Assembly: GCF_020382885.2 (NCBI RefSeq)
Contig: NC_058506.1
Coordinates: forward strand, 8,162,318 to 8,226,317
Origin: Scatophagus argus
Taxonomy: Eukaryota > Chordata > Actinopteri > Scatophagidae
Length of the DNA stretch: 64,000 nt
Direction: 5' to 3'
Shown: positions 42,701-54,480 of the stretch, piece by piece
Layout: every line of letters begins with the position of its first letter
Numbering within the stretch: position 1 is the stretch's first letter
Made by a program: the position numbers and the translations under genes
The notes under the pieces: generated by a model
Databases searched by the model: none
Told to the model about the DNA's origin: nothing
The model's input: the letters and a program-made list of their open reading frames with translations, nothing else

Positions 42701-45700
42701 ACAAGATCTTAATGAAAAAATGTCTCATGCCTATACTGTATTTTGATATTAAGGGAATTTTCTCGCTTTTTGGTCAAGCGTTAGATGAGAAGATTGACAC
42801 CACTCTCATGTCTTCGCCCCACAAAGCAGTAATTTTATTCAGTTATCCCTGCTGTGGGTAGGTCCAATCCATGTCGAACACTCTGTATTACCTTTAAATG
42901 TATTAAAAAGTGTAACATGAGTGTAGGCTATGAATTGTAAGTGTACAATTCAAATTAGCAATCAGTAATTTAAAAAGGACTGAAAATAGATATTTTAATA
43001 AAAATTCATTTCAGACACTTCTGTAAAGAATAAACTTCAATGGGAGTTTGACGAATTTAATAGAAAGGTGCTGGAATGAATGGACTGACATTAATAATCC
43101 TGGCATAGATCATACACATGTATCATACACAGTAATATATTTGCCGTCAACGCTCTTACAACTATACAATCATTTAAAACAAGCACATGTAACCTTCTGT
43201 GACCACTTTTTGTGTATGTGCAGAACATATCAAGCAGTCGGCACCGATCAGGCCGAGATAAGACATGAGAGTTTTGCTCATTTCTTCTTACTCTGTTGAA
43301 CTTGCCACTGTAGAGTTTGAAAGTTTTCAACTTTAATGACTCAAGTGGTGATGTCATATGTCTACCAGGATTATTAGATTATTAGAATAACATGAAAGAT
43401 GCTATCACCACATCCAAATTCTGCATACAGCAGCTTCAAGGAATGTCCCAGCTTTGACCGTAAATACAGTACACAGTGCACTTGTCTGATCTCACGATGC
43501 TTTCTCTTTGAACAGCCTTGTTTAAGCACTGTACGAGTTCAAAGCTATCAGGATGAGTCATATGTCCCCATGGCTTCTCCTTCTCCCACTGTTACCACCG
43601 TTGACTGTGATGGTTACATCCCCATGAGCCCCGGGACATTCTCTTTCCTCAATACAAACTGCAATGTTGAGTCCTCCGCAATTCTCAGCCCACTATTGTG
43701 TCAACCTGCAGATTTTCCACCACCTCCAATTCACCGGCATCTCAAACCTCGCTTGAGGAGAGGTGAGAGCCATAAGATTGGTTCATGTTACATTTTTGGC
43801 ACTGTTACTCTGTGGCTGGGGGTCTTAACCTTTGTCTTTGTCTGCATGATAATTCACAGTCATACAATAAAGTCATTTGTATTGAACTGCTAATGATACA
43901 TAGCTGTAAATATCATTACAGGACTCTTGCAATTATCAAATACACAGACATTTTTTTTTTACGTGTTAGTGTTTGAAATCCAATAACATTGTCCTTTCTT
44001 GGTTCACAGCTCGACCCCCACCTCTTGACTTGAGAGGTCTCTCTACAATCACAGAATGTCCCACTCAACTACCTTTGAACAGAGCAATGACTGAATCATG
44101 GTGAGAGGAAAAAGTCTCTAAGCACAAAGTCTTTCCCTTACTGTAAATAAACGAATGGACAATGAAGATAAAAGATAAAATAAACAAGATCATGTTTTTA
44201 ATGTATACTTGCAGCTTTGCAATGAACTGTTTATCGTCTGAAAGAAGACTTGAGAAAGGGGACCATTCAAGAGATGAAGACCCAAGCTGTACAGCAATGG
44301 TAAAATTTCTATTTGTAGCAGTGAAAACACATTTATATGTGAAAACATAGTGTATAGGCTGATTTGGTCATACAGTTTTCTTAATGCTTATCAGAATTAA
44401 CAGAAGGACACCTTTGACTGTGCATTTTCAGAGCTTTACAGTAGTGACATCGATTCATCTGCTAGTGATTCTTTCAATGTGATCTGGTCTATAGAGAGAA
44501 GCTGGATTTAATTTTCTTTCTCCATAATTTAGGATCTACATATTACTGATTACAATTGATCACTGAAAGAAGCTCTGAGGGTAATATATATTAACTGTAG
44601 CTCACATTTTTACCTCCTTTATCATATAGCTTGTATTAACCAAGTAATCATCCACTTTTCTGTTACATCGAGCCCTCAAAATTGTTAAAAAAAAAATGAT
44701 TGGAACTTGACGTACTCAATGTCACTTTATTAGCCATTGTGTGGGCAGAAATGCTGTTCACTTTAATATCATCAGCATATAGTCAAAACATTCTCTAGAC
44801 CATTTTGGACTCCAATCTACTAGTTTGCATTGAATAAAACACTAAAAAGAACCGTGTCTAAGATTCCTGTAGTAAATATCCACTGAGCTACGAATGTTGG
44901 TGTCAGAAGTGACTGTGCATTTTTAAAATATTCTGCTCAGCACATTGTAATTACACTGGGGATCTACAGGGTGTCAGCATGTGTTACACTGTTACTGGAA
45001 AGGGTGCATATTTAATTGATTTTCCCAGAAAAAGGTTTGAAGTAAAGCAGATTAGTCATGGTATTAGTGAGCTGGACTCTCCTCCTGTACAAAAACATGC
45101 TGACAGGGATCAAGTGGCTGCGCTCTGGACAAGTACCTTCTTATGTTTGCATAAACTCATGAACAGTCTAAGGCCTCTTTTTATTCAATCAACGATTTAC
45201 TGATAATACAGCTTATGTGAAAACTGGAATTATATTATTGAAAATATATTATTAATATTAAAAACTGGAAAAGCTGACCTTCAAGATTAGATCAGTTAAA
45301 GTGGTAAGGTAATGACTCAGAAAAGTTTTCACCTATGTCTTTCTCTAACAGGAATCAGTTCAGCAGTTCTGTCTTACATTTGACGGAGCCGGTCAAATGC
45401 TGGCAAGAAGATCAAACCTCGACTATTTGTCTCTGGATTTCAATTCTGCATCCCCATCTCCTGTGCAAAAGGTGTGTTTTCGTCAGATTGTAGAGACTGT
45501 ATATAGTAACAGACTTCTGAAGAAAAATTATTTAATGCTGTGCAGAACATCCTTTCGAATGAGAAATGCATATGTGCAAAACAACTGTTTGTTTGTACAG
45601 GCATAGGAGAACCTTGTTAATTTTGGAAACTGCTTTTTTATAATGTAACCACATCACATCACTGTTTCCTCATCTCTCCCTCTTTATGTCAAGCAGAAGC

Positions 45701-45813
45701 CCTTTCTGTCTGATGAGCACAGAGTGGATTATGTGCAAGTGGATGAGAAGAAGACTCAGGCACTGCAAAACACCAAAATGGAGTGGACAGACGTCCGGCA
45801 ATCAAAAACATAA
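36705..45813 (+). CDS. gab3: GAB3, GRB2-associated binding scaffold protein (554 aa, 10 coding exons)
   Basis: Exons: 36705-36776, 39446-39746, 41767-41923, 42027-42451, 42617-42666, 43516-43762, 44010-44100, 44215-44299, 45352-45471, 45697-45813; phases join to 555 codons with stop. Residues about 5-118 are a PH domain (CTGWLIKSPPEKKLKRF, AWRKRWFVLRRGRMSGNP, WISSISQIC). The middle is disordered, with EYLLL, an SH3 ligand PPPLPPKP near residue 265, and two PI3K p85-binding YxxM sites (SYVPM near 350, GYIPM near 368). The C-terminus has LDYLSLDFNSASPSP and VDYVQVDEKKTQALQ, the probable SHP2 sites. Human GAB3 is 586 aa and ends similarly. The family adaptor is phosphorylated after cytokine or growth-factor signalling at the plasma membrane and recruits PI3K and SHP2. 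The third YxxM of human GAB3 is changed. The exon 8 donor (ATG then GTAAAA) is weak; the last exon has a tandem AAGCAG acceptor. I chose the exon 3 acceptor at 41766 by phase. Confidence 0.94.
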
Positions 45814-46200
45814 ATGGAAAATATGTGATGAAAAAATAAACTGGGAACACTTGGTTTTAAGAAGACTAACAAATAACACCAGCAAGGAGGACACACATGA
45901 AGAGGACCAAAAACCTATTTAAAAGCACTTTGGGAAACTGCAAATAAAAGCACAAGAGTAAGTAAGCATTTAGGAGGTGGAAACACAAAACTGCACTGTA
46001 AAAACTGAATTAACTCTGTAACGCTGTACTGTATATAATACCACATTGTTCACTGTATAACAATAATTTTTACTGTAGCATTTTTTTCCCCAAATTTTGG
46101 AAAGGGCATCATATTACTTCATTGTTAAAAAAAAATCTGGGAGACATGCTGTAAATGTATGTATAGTAAGTGAGAAGACGACAAATATTTTGATGATACA

Positions 46201-46275
46201 GTGTGTGTGTGTGTGTGTGTGTATGTATGTGTGTGTGTATGTATGTGTGTGTGTGTGTGTGTGTGTATATGTATA
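46201..46275. repeat. (GT)n with GTAT interruptions
   Basis: About 75 bases of GT repeat broken by GTATGTAT units. ORFs reading through it (poly Cys-Val) are artefacts. Confidence 0.9.
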
Positions 46276-46931
46276 TCCCTCACTCTGTGTCATGGACCCA
46301 GTCCATAATTTTAAGTTTTCTCTTTCTCCTTCCTCCTGCGGCCTTCATATTGAAGATGTTTTTCACTTGTTTTGGCTCTGTAATCACACAAAGAGATTCT
46401 GCAAACAAATTAAGGACACTGATATTACATCCATGAGTCAAAATTCAATGGAAGCAATCCACAATTTTCATGCACAATATCAAAGTTATTTTGAAATAAT
46501 CTCCTCCTCTTTTGACCAAAAAGGCTGTTACATCTAAAGTCTTTTTTATTTATTGAATTCTGGTTATTTATTTAATTGTAATGTGCCATTTGTCTTGTGT
46601 ATGTGTCTCTCGCCTTGGCATCTTTCAATGTCTATGTCCTGGTAAGTATAAATAAATTTTATATTTTAAAATATTTAAAACTCTCTAAAGGCGCTTTCCT
46701 TAATTCACAGGTTACTGATGATTTTCGTCTCTACACCTAGGCCGATAATAAACACTCATCTCGCCAAGGTTCTCTTTCTCATGCAAAGAAATGTGTAATA
46801 TAATGTGTAAACCAACATAGTTTATCTAGATAGATAGATATTATTATTTTTCTGTTGTGTTTGTGAATAATATGATTTCAAAATTACGCAAATGGACATA
46901 AGGGCTTAGGACAAGGAACTATCCATTCGCT

Positions 46932-47053
46932 ATTGTTATTATTAGTAGTATTAGTAACATTATTATTATTATTATTATTATTGTTGTTGTTCTTGTTGTT
47001 GTCGTTATCATTAGCATCAGCGTCATTATTATTATTACTATTATTATCATTCT
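46932..47053. repeat. imperfect (ATT/GTT)n trinucleotide tract
   Basis: About 120 bases built from ATT, GTT and near variants, ending about 250 bp before the probable amer1 promoter. It reads like an old, degrading microsatellite. Confidence 0.8.
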
Positions 47054-47270
47054 AGAACACACGTTACACACATGTTGCGTCACTAGCATGCGCCGAGGAG
47101 GAGAGTCACGAAAGGAGATTTGGGAAAATTACCTGAGAAGTCGGGAGAGGAAGTCATCATCCAGCATTTAAAGGCTTGTGTTGTTGTGATCATCTTAAAC
47201 GAATTCGCTATGCGTGGCCTAACTACACACATGAATCCAATCAAAGTGTAGTTGCTCCGCGTATTTACTG

Positions 47271-48426
47271 CACTGCTGCGATGTGTTTTACCGTTACCCA
47301 CCGTTAGCAACTGTCAGACTCGTTACAGCCACAAACTGCAGGACACACACTGGTGAGTGGGGTTAACGTTGTTAGCAAGCACCCCAGCTAACGTTAGCTA
47401 ACAGTGTGTGAAAACAAATGATACCGTATGTGGTTAAAGCTACTCCGGGGCTCGCTTCAGCCACAAGCCAACTACAGTTAATCTGAAGTAAAAGTTAACG
47501 TTAAACACACCAGAAACCATGAACTGACAGGCAACCTCGTCTCCTGGTCGACAACACTAGCTCCGTGCTGCGAGATTTTGGCTTAAGTCGGTAAGTTTGG
47601 TAGCGTTGTGGCTCAGTGAAAGCAGCTGTACCGCTCTGATGTGCTAATGTGACAGTTTGGTTTACATGAAAACTGTGACCTCGAAGTAAGTGTGTGAGGG
47701 TTTGTTAACTGGGTTGAATTAAACGTTAGCTACCGTCTGTTGACCTTGCTAAGGCTCTCATCTAAAGTAAATTTTGGAGTGTTTTTAACGCACCTTCCAC
47801 CGGTGGTTAGTTCCCTCTGTAGCCTGTTGCTTTATCACTTATGCTTTTACATCAGAATATAAGTCACAGTCTCAACGGACCTGAGTTTATCTTCGATGAA
47901 TTTCAAATAGTCTCATTGGTAATCCTAAACATGCAGTAAATGAACTTGATAGTTTTACCTTTGCCTTTCTTTGGCATGCAGCTAAGTTTAGATACAAATT
48001 ATTATAAAGTTGCACATACCGGTTTAGTTTTAGCCTCCCACACAATATACATATTTAGATATATATACACAGAGAAGAAGAACCCCAAAAAATAGCTAAT
48101 GCTAAGACGATAGATTCATATTAGCATGAAGTATATACTGTATACCTCAGCTGATGTTGTAACATTGCAATGTAGGAGGCAAATGGCTGCTAACACTGCT
48201 AACTCATGGTCACAGGATTAAACACAACACAAAATTAACACAGAATCAAATCTTTAAATGTAGAATTTTAAATAAAATGTGATGGTTTCACGGTGGTTTC
48301 AATAAACTGTATCAGTATTTTCACCACAGCTAGTGGATAGCCAAAGTTAAATATGTTGATGGCTATATATCTCGATGAGTAATTTTAGTTGATCATTCAT
48401 TTTGCTCTCAACTTTCTCAACACAGG
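47271..48426 (+). promoter_or_regulatory. amer1: amer1 promoter, non-coding exon 1 and intron 1
   Basis: GTTAGC or GCTAAC occurs at 47303, 47371, 47387, 47393, 47397 and 47725. A strong donor (AAGTCG then GTAAGTTTGG) lies at 47591 and an acceptor (CTCAACACAG) ends at about 48426. I infer a non-coding first exon ending at 47590 joined to the coding exon. The transcription start itself is not resolved. The intron shows nothing else notable. Confidence 0.5.
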
Positions 48427-48532
48427 GCTCAAGTCAGATGGAGGACAAACTCTCTGCAGTACTTTTATCTGCTGATTTTGGAAACTCAGCTGCTATGCCT
48501 TCTGTTGGACTGCTTGTGTAAATGTGGTAGCT

Positions 48533-51500
48533 ATGGCTTCTTGCAAGGTAGTTGAGCTGCCAAATGAGACCAAAGATGTTTCTTCAGTCCCAGAACAGCT
48601 GTCTCGATGCAGCGCTGATGACATCGCAGAAGAGCTTCAGTCGGATGTGATGAATGCTACAGTGAAATCCCAGAAATCTGGAAGATTTAGGCGGACCGCC
48701 CTGACATTTTTTGGAGTTCGTAAAAGTATCTGTATTTTGCCCAGCTTTTTTGGAGGAAGGAGTAAAAATCAGAGCAAGTGGTCTTCTAAGAAAGGAATCA
48801 CCAAAAGCAGAACACATGATGGGCTAAGTAAGGTCAGTCATGATGACAATCTGAGAGGTGGATACACCTCAGCTGGAGATTTTGAGTACCACTGCCAGAG
48901 GGACTCTGCAGGAGAGCTCCACAGCAGCTGCCACAATGAATGTAGTCAACCCACTGCTGACCAGAAATCACTGACTCTCACCCGTCAGAAAAAGGGTTTG
49001 AGGGGTCTTTTTCACAGTCTTAAGTACCACAGAAACCATAGAAATGTTGGATTGGATAAAACTGAAATGATTGCAATGACCTCTCCTCACAGCAAGAAAG
49101 AGGTGCCTGTTGTCCAGGACAACACCAACCAGTATGTCACGGAGTGCCTGGGATCTGAGCCTGATGTGCCTGATTTTGCAGATGTTATATGTGATATTTC
49201 CATTGGTCCTGAATGTATTGAGGCTGATGTGATTGCATTAGAGAAATGTTTTGAGCATGAAAGCCCAAAGTCTGAGCTGGATGATCAGATGTGTGATGGT
49301 CAAATGGAGGAGATGAATTTGGTGACCGTAGTTTCCAGTGAATATGAGGAGAGCGCTAACGGACACAGTGAACCTTGTGTGAAACTTCAGACGATGTCTG
49401 AGCCTGTATTAAAGTCAGAAACACCTGATGGATCGTCAGAGCAGCTAAACCTGATTTTTGGAGATGTAGCATCACTAAAAAGTTTTGATTCACTCACTGG
49501 CTGCGGAGACATTATTGCAGATCAAGAAGATGATAGCATCACAGAGAGCACAGTTTCTGGAGAAAGGAGCAGAAACGGAGGAAAGAGGGCCTCCTGTTAT
49601 CTTACTTATCAGGGTGGTGGCGAAGAAATGGCCTCTCCAGAAGATGTGGATGATGAGTGTCTTCATGATTTCTGTGTGTCAGAGGAAATTTGCTATACTT
49701 GCAACCAAGATCACACAGATTTGGCTGCTGACCTGACAAGTTCTCACAATATGGACCTGCTGAACAGCAACAGTGCACAGCAAGCCAGTGGCATGGATGC
49801 TTCTTCAATTGCTGATGTGTTAACTCCTCAAAGTGAGCATCAAGAATCAGTTCCAAATAGTGATGAGGGCTACTATGATTCAACTACCCCGGGGCCGGAT
49901 GAAGGACAAGAGAAAACTGATCGACTAAGAACTGACAGATTGCCAAGGGACAGTTACAGCGGTGATGCCCTCTATGAACTTTTTGCACCTGATGAGAGTC
50001 TCATCAGTCCACATTATGAAAACAAATCAAAACTACCCAGTTCAAATCAGTGCGAGTATCTAAGTGAGCCAGTTGATGTGTCAGATTCTGCCTTTGTTCC
50101 AGAAATGAATCGATTACAAATAAGTGCTGAACTGTATAAAGTTCACGATTTCCTAGAGAGACCAAGCACATGCAGTAATTCCTCAGACTTGGCACACAAT
50201 GTGATTGGTCAGCAGGAAGTCAGCACAAATAAAAACTGTAACTTGAATTCAAAACCGCAAGCATCAAGCAGCAGTAATAATACTGAACCAGATATATTTG
50301 ATGGAACGGAAAATATGCTTGCTTCCACTGAAAAAAGAACAAAATCCATAAATGCGGATTGTGAGAAAAGTCACAGCAGCATATCATTCGGATGCGTGTC
50401 TGACCCAGATTTTGAAACATTTTGTGAACCCAAAGAGCAACATCTTGAGGAGAACAAGCCCGTGGCTTTACCATACAGAAATATCAATCCTCAGTCCCCA
50501 GAATGTAGCAATGATTTGGATGATGGACAAACTGTGAGTTTCTCACAAGCACTTGTGGACTACACGAAACAGTCTCAGATGCTGAGTAACTTGCAGAGTA
50601 ATGTGGATGATTTGGAGGCCAACCCTGCCTTCACTCCAAATATGCAGGCCTTACCTACCATAGTCACATTTGATATAGTGGATATGCATAATGAGGGTGA
50701 ATATGATGAGCAGATTCATGTGGAACTGGAGGAGGATATTTCATCACCTTATCAGGAATTTGAGGACAGCTACCTACAAAAAGATGCATTCGCTGAATGT
50801 GACTATCAAATGTTGGACCTGTATGAACAGAATCTGATCAGTAATACATGGGCAGTCGCTAGTCTCCCACGGCACCTCGGCCTTACAAGAGCGAATCAGT
50901 CCATGCCTAATCCACTGTCTCTAGACAGAAGAAGTAGGTCTCTGGACACAGAAAGCCTCGAGTTGAAGATGCCTGACACATACAGAGAGAACAGAGCTGC
51001 TAACATTTCTTGTTCTCAAACTGAAAAGAACTCTGAAAGAGACTTCTCATCGTATTACAAAAAGAATGTACTCGTGTCTGCATCGGAGGTTAGAGACAGT
51101 AGCAGCATTATGGCCTTATCATGGCAAACAAGGTCGGAAATGGCTTTAAGCCTTCCTCTGGCGGATGGGGAAATCACTGAAAAAGTACAGGGTCTCAGTC
51201 AAACCCAAGCAAAACACAAAATGTTTTCTAGTTCATCCAACAGTGATTTTCCTAGTGGTAAATCACAGCATCTTTACTCTAACTTGTCAGACAGAGCGAC
51301 ATGCGATTTAACTTCACATAATACAGAGTTGTACAACAGGCAGTGTCAACTTCCTTTGCAGTCAGGTTCTGGTTCACCTCATAGCACCTTTGTTTATTCT
51401 GGAATGATGAAGGTATCGGATGATGTTGATGAGGATGTTTTTTGTAAAGCTGCCACTAATTTACAATCCTATAATCAGTGTGGTAAAAGCAGACCAGTGC

Positions 51501-51640
51501 CTAGTAGGGAACGAATATCTCATTCTGGAAGTCCTGTGAAGACAGGTGTGTCTAAAGAAGAAATGGCCATCCTGAGTGACACAAGAGCACACACGGATGT
51601 AGCAGCCTGCAACAAACTCCCCGAGGCGACCTTTGATTGA
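48533..51640 (+). CDS. amer1: AMER1 (WTX), APC-binding Wnt regulator (1035 aa, single coding exon)
   Basis: An uninterrupted coding exon begins MASCKVVELP; I took the ATG at 48533 because the open frame above it has only a GTG and then a stop. The N-terminus holds basic, membrane-lipid-binding sequence (SSKKGITKSRTHDGL, KKGLRGLFHSLKYH). APC-binding blocks follow: FGDVASLKSFDSLTGCGD near residue 307, TYQGGGEEM near 360, and NSDEGYYDSTTPG near 440 with LPRDSYSGDALYE. Later family blocks are VSFSQALVDYT (about 667), LPTIVTFDIVD (about 706), WAVASLPRHLGL (about 775) and LDRRSRSLDTESLE (about 795). Human AMER1 is 1135 aa with the same order. The family protein sits at the plasma membrane through PIP2, recruits APC, Axin and beta-catenin, and modulates Wnt signalling. 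The human acidic tract and Arg-Glu-Ala repeat block are not present here. Identity is very likely. Confidence 0.95.
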   Translation: MASCKVVELPNETKDVSSVPEQLSRCSADDIAEELQSDVMNATVKSQKSGRFRRTALTFFGVRKSICILPSFFGGRSKNQSKWSSKKGITKSRTHDGLSKVSHDDNLRGGYTSAGDFEYHCQRDSAGELHSSCHNECSQPTADQKSLTLTRQKKGLRGLFHSLKYHRNHRNVGLDKTEMIAMTSPHSKKEVPVVQDNTNQYVTECLGSEPDVPDFADVICDISIGPECIEADVIALEKCFEHESPKSELDDQMCDGQMEEMNLVTVVSSEYEESANGHSEPCVKLQTMSEPVLKSETPDGSSEQLNLIFGDVASLKSFDSLTGCGDIIADQEDDSITESTVSGERSRNGGKRASCYLTYQGGGEEMASPEDVDDECLHDFCVSEEICYTCNQDHTDLAADLTSSHNMDLLNSNSAQQASGMDASSIADVLTPQSEHQESVPNSDEGYYDSTTPGPDEGQEKTDRLRTDRLPRDSYSGDALYELFAPDESLISPHYENKSKLPSSNQCEYLSEPVDVSDSAFVPEMNRLQISAELYKVHDFLERPSTCSNSSDLAHNVIGQQEVSTNKNCNLNSKPQASSSSNNTEPDIFDGTENMLASTEKRTKSINADCEKSHSSISFGCVSDPDFETFCEPKEQHLEENKPVALPYRNINPQSPECSNDLDDGQTVSFSQALVDYTKQSQMLSNLQSNVDDLEANPAFTPNMQALPTIVTFDIVDMHNEGEYDEQIHVELEEDISSPYQEFEDSYLQKDAFAECDYQMLDLYEQNLISNTWAVASLPRHLGLTRANQSMPNPLSLDRRSRSLDTESLELKMPDTYRENRAANISCSQTEKNSERDFSSYYKKNVLVSASEVRDSSSIMALSWQTRSEMALSLPLADGEITEKVQGLSQTQAKHKMFSSSSNSDFPSGKSQHLYSNLSDRATCDLTSHNTELYNRQCQLPLQSGSGSPHSTFVYSGMMKVSDDVDEDVFCKAATNLQSYNQCGKSRPVPSRERISHSGSPVKTGVSKEEMAILSDTRAHTDVAACNKLPEATFD

Positions 51641-53200
51641 AAGTCAGTCGTACACTCAGCATTAAGACCACATGTATATGTGCCGATTAGTGCTTTTATG
51701 TTTCATCCAAAGGTGTAATTGTTGATTCATTTGTACTTACGCAGTTGATTCTTTGGGAAGGTTGTTGCACACTGTGATAGACAGGATGTGAATTGATAAC
51801 CGAGACTATGTGCCATCGTTTTGGGAAGTCAAAAGGGATTTTCTGCATTTGCACATTAACGGTTATTTTCTATGTCTTGTCACTTACACGTTGAAAGTGC
51901 TCACAGATTTATCTCATTAAGCTATTGAGTTTTACTAGAATGTTTAAACCCATATGTAGCCTCAGTATCCAGGATCCAATAATAATGTCACACTTTGTTT
52001 ACTGGATATTCATTAGCCTGGTTTCCAGCCAAAACGAGGTTAGCCCAGTCTTTCTTACTGTGCCCCTAAAAAAAAAAAAAAAAAAAAAAAAAGAAAAAAG
52101 GGTATGCTTCTGCTTTAAGTGCCAGTTTATGTTTGTGTTAGCTGCTTTCTTGCCTTTTCTTCTTCACTATGCTTTATGCTGGTCTGTCATGATGCTCAAA
52201 TTTAGTGTTTGTAGCTGTTTTCTTGGTTCACCTAATTTAAGACCTGTAGTATCTCAGAGGGGAAAATCACAGAGAGGTATACCTCAGTCCACAACATAAA
52301 AGCTATTTCTTGATGCCTTCATGTGGTGTATTTAAAAATCATTAAGAATTAATTGCAGCTTGTTTAACCTCGAAATATCTAACAGCTAGTTTTCCCCCTC
52401 AACCTTAAAGAGGATATGAAGGTAAAGGAAATGTACAGATGGACTGATAGTTCTTGTATCTTAACGTCAGCTGCCCTTTCATTTACACACTTGAGATAAC
52501 CTCAGTACCTTATCTTTATAGCTCATTTCACAAACAGTTGTCCTGTGTATGGAAGTACTTTACATAAGGTATTGAAGAAATAGCAGTTTTATCTAGAAAA
52601 GGGTGGAGGAAAACAAATCAAGGAAAAAATGGCTGGTAGTACTTAATAGACTTAAATGTAGTGTGTTTGCTTCTGGACTCTCAAGCCAGTTTTAGGCATT
52701 TTTTCTTTTTTGTTGTTTTTTCCTCTGCTTCCATTTTCTGACAGCTTGAGAACCTGTGAAGTGCAAACTTCTTACAGAAATGATGCACTCAATTATTGCA
52801 TTACTATAAGCTTGTGAAATTTTTAATTTGTTTGGAGTTGAAATGTTAGGTCAAAAGATAAACTAGTATTTTCACCTGATATCATTTTCTAGCGCATTTA
52901 ATGTTTGATCGATCAGAGGTAAAACTTTCACATGATGTCAGGTTTTTTTTTTATAGTGTAATATTGAACAAAAGTCAAAGAATTTGTATTTATATTCTTA
53001 GTTATTTGTACACTGTAATATTGTGTTCAAAATGGTTATTACAATTTTTTTGTTCAAGTTAACCTTTTTTGTTTTTGATTTTTTTTTTTTTCATTATTGT
53101 TTCCATGTTACATTTGGGGATTCCTCTTGAAAATCTGTTACTGTTTTGTCATAGTAGAACACTGCCTTACACTAAAATAAACATGACAACACAACCTGTT
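51641..53200 (+). other. amer1: amer1 3' UTR
   Basis: AATAAA at 53176-53181 is preceded by T-rich and TTGT-rich sequence and lies about 1.5 kb after the stop, a plausible transcript end. An A-run with interruptions occurs at 52068-52098. No coding exon is visible. Confidence 0.65.
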
Positions 53201-53940
53201 TTTTCCATTTTCATTTTTTCATTTCCTCTCACTTCTTGATCTTGCTTCTTCGTCACCCTGGATGTATCCAAGCATCCATGAGGGTAAAGGCAGGGAATCC
53301 TTGGGGTATTAATAGTCTGTTGTAGTGCTTACACATGGACAGTCGTGTTTACACTGATCTCTATAAGGAGTTTAGAGTTCACCTGAACAGAACATGTATA
53401 TGAAAGCTCTCAGTCTGGTTTGAATCCAGGACTGTCTTGCAGGGAGTTGACACAAAGCTGTTGTGCTGCACGAAGACAGTGCACAGTTTAAAAATAACTG
53501 ACATCTGCCCTGTGTGTGCATGTACACTGAAAATACGTGAATACTGTGGTCTGCCAGATCAGGCTTTTGTATTCAGTTAAATTGTTGTAGTTTGAAGCAT
53601 GTCACTCAGTGCGATGAGAATATCCATTTTATTGGAATTTACATCCCAATTTGAGTTCACAATCATGTTAACCCTTCGTTCAGTATTCCACAAGGAATCT
53701 ATGACAAGTTTGTCCTTGCATGTTTAAAGATTCCGTGTGGTGAAAAATATCCCTCATTTTCAGAAGACAGCTTTCACACAGGCGTGGAATAATGACAGTT
53801 CTCAAACTACCATCACAAGCTTTAAAGACAACATTATAAAACAGTCTGATGAAGTGGCGGGAATTAAGCAAGGATATTCTGACCCCTGGGGTCTTGCAAC
53901 AACTTAGGTTACTTGATTCCCTCGCGTTATCTGGCAACCC
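53201..53940. other. short intergenic gap, amer1 to zc3h12b
   Basis: No exon, repeat family or regulatory string was recognised in this stretch. Confidence 0.4.
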
Positions 53941-54480
53941 CGACCAAACTGCGACAGCGCCAATGGCAGCAAAACATAACTGTTACAGGCGAGGAGGATG
54001 ACAGCAATAAGGTGAGATGAGCACCGTTAGAAGTCAGCGATGGCAGTCATATACATGCAGATTTTGTAGAGAATTATGTGGCGATGCTCTGAATTCACCT
54101 TTGTCAGAAAAATTAAATGAAGATCGTCAACTTTATCTGTAGTTACTGTAGTATTCCGGTAAAAACCTTAGCACACGCGCAGCAGCTAAAGCTAGCTAAT
54201 GTTAGCAACCTTACGTTTAAGTTAGCCTGTGGAGCTACTGGGTTGGCTGTTATAGCTGTATGTTAGCTAACTACCTGGGTTTGCTCTCGTTAACTAAATA
54301 GAGACCGGGGTTGCCTGACAAGCTTGGTAGGTAGCGTTAGCTTGCAGTAGCAGTTATCTAATAGCTCCGTAGCCATCGACCAACAAGATAAACCGATGTA
54401 GGCCTGTTAGTTTATGTCTATAACGTTATCTCTCTAGATTGCTAACGTATGCTAACCGTACCTCGGGGCCTAAGGGTGTC
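53941..54480 (+). promoter_or_regulatory. zc3h12b: zc3h12b promoter and probable first exon with dense GTTAGC cluster
   Basis: A donor (AATAAG then GTGAGATG) at 54012 suggests a first exon ending at 54011. Within the next 450 bp GTTAGC or GCTAAC occurs at 54201, 54221, 54262, 54266, 54336, 54441 and 54451, the densest cluster in the window. CpG is relatively frequent. The short ATG frame in the presumed exon does not continue into the coding exon, so the exon is treated as 5' UTR. Confidence 0.45.

Larger units (their letters stand above)
45814..47270. other. gab3 3' UTR and intergenic DNA
   Basis: AATAAA at 45943-45948 lies 130 bp after the gab3 stop and is the likely polyadenylation signal; another is at 46651-46656. 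The rest holds a GT/GTAT microsatellite (46201-46275) and a long imperfect ATT/GTT trinucleotide tract (about 46932-47053), and no recognisable gene. Confidence 0.6.

Noticed and set aside
46097-46537. 146-codon ORF rich in Cys and Val
   Set aside because: Most of its unusual content is translation of a GT microsatellite.
48524-48532. GTG start three codons above the amer1 ATG
   Set aside because: Nuclear vertebrate genes rarely start at GTG and a good ATG follows at 48533.
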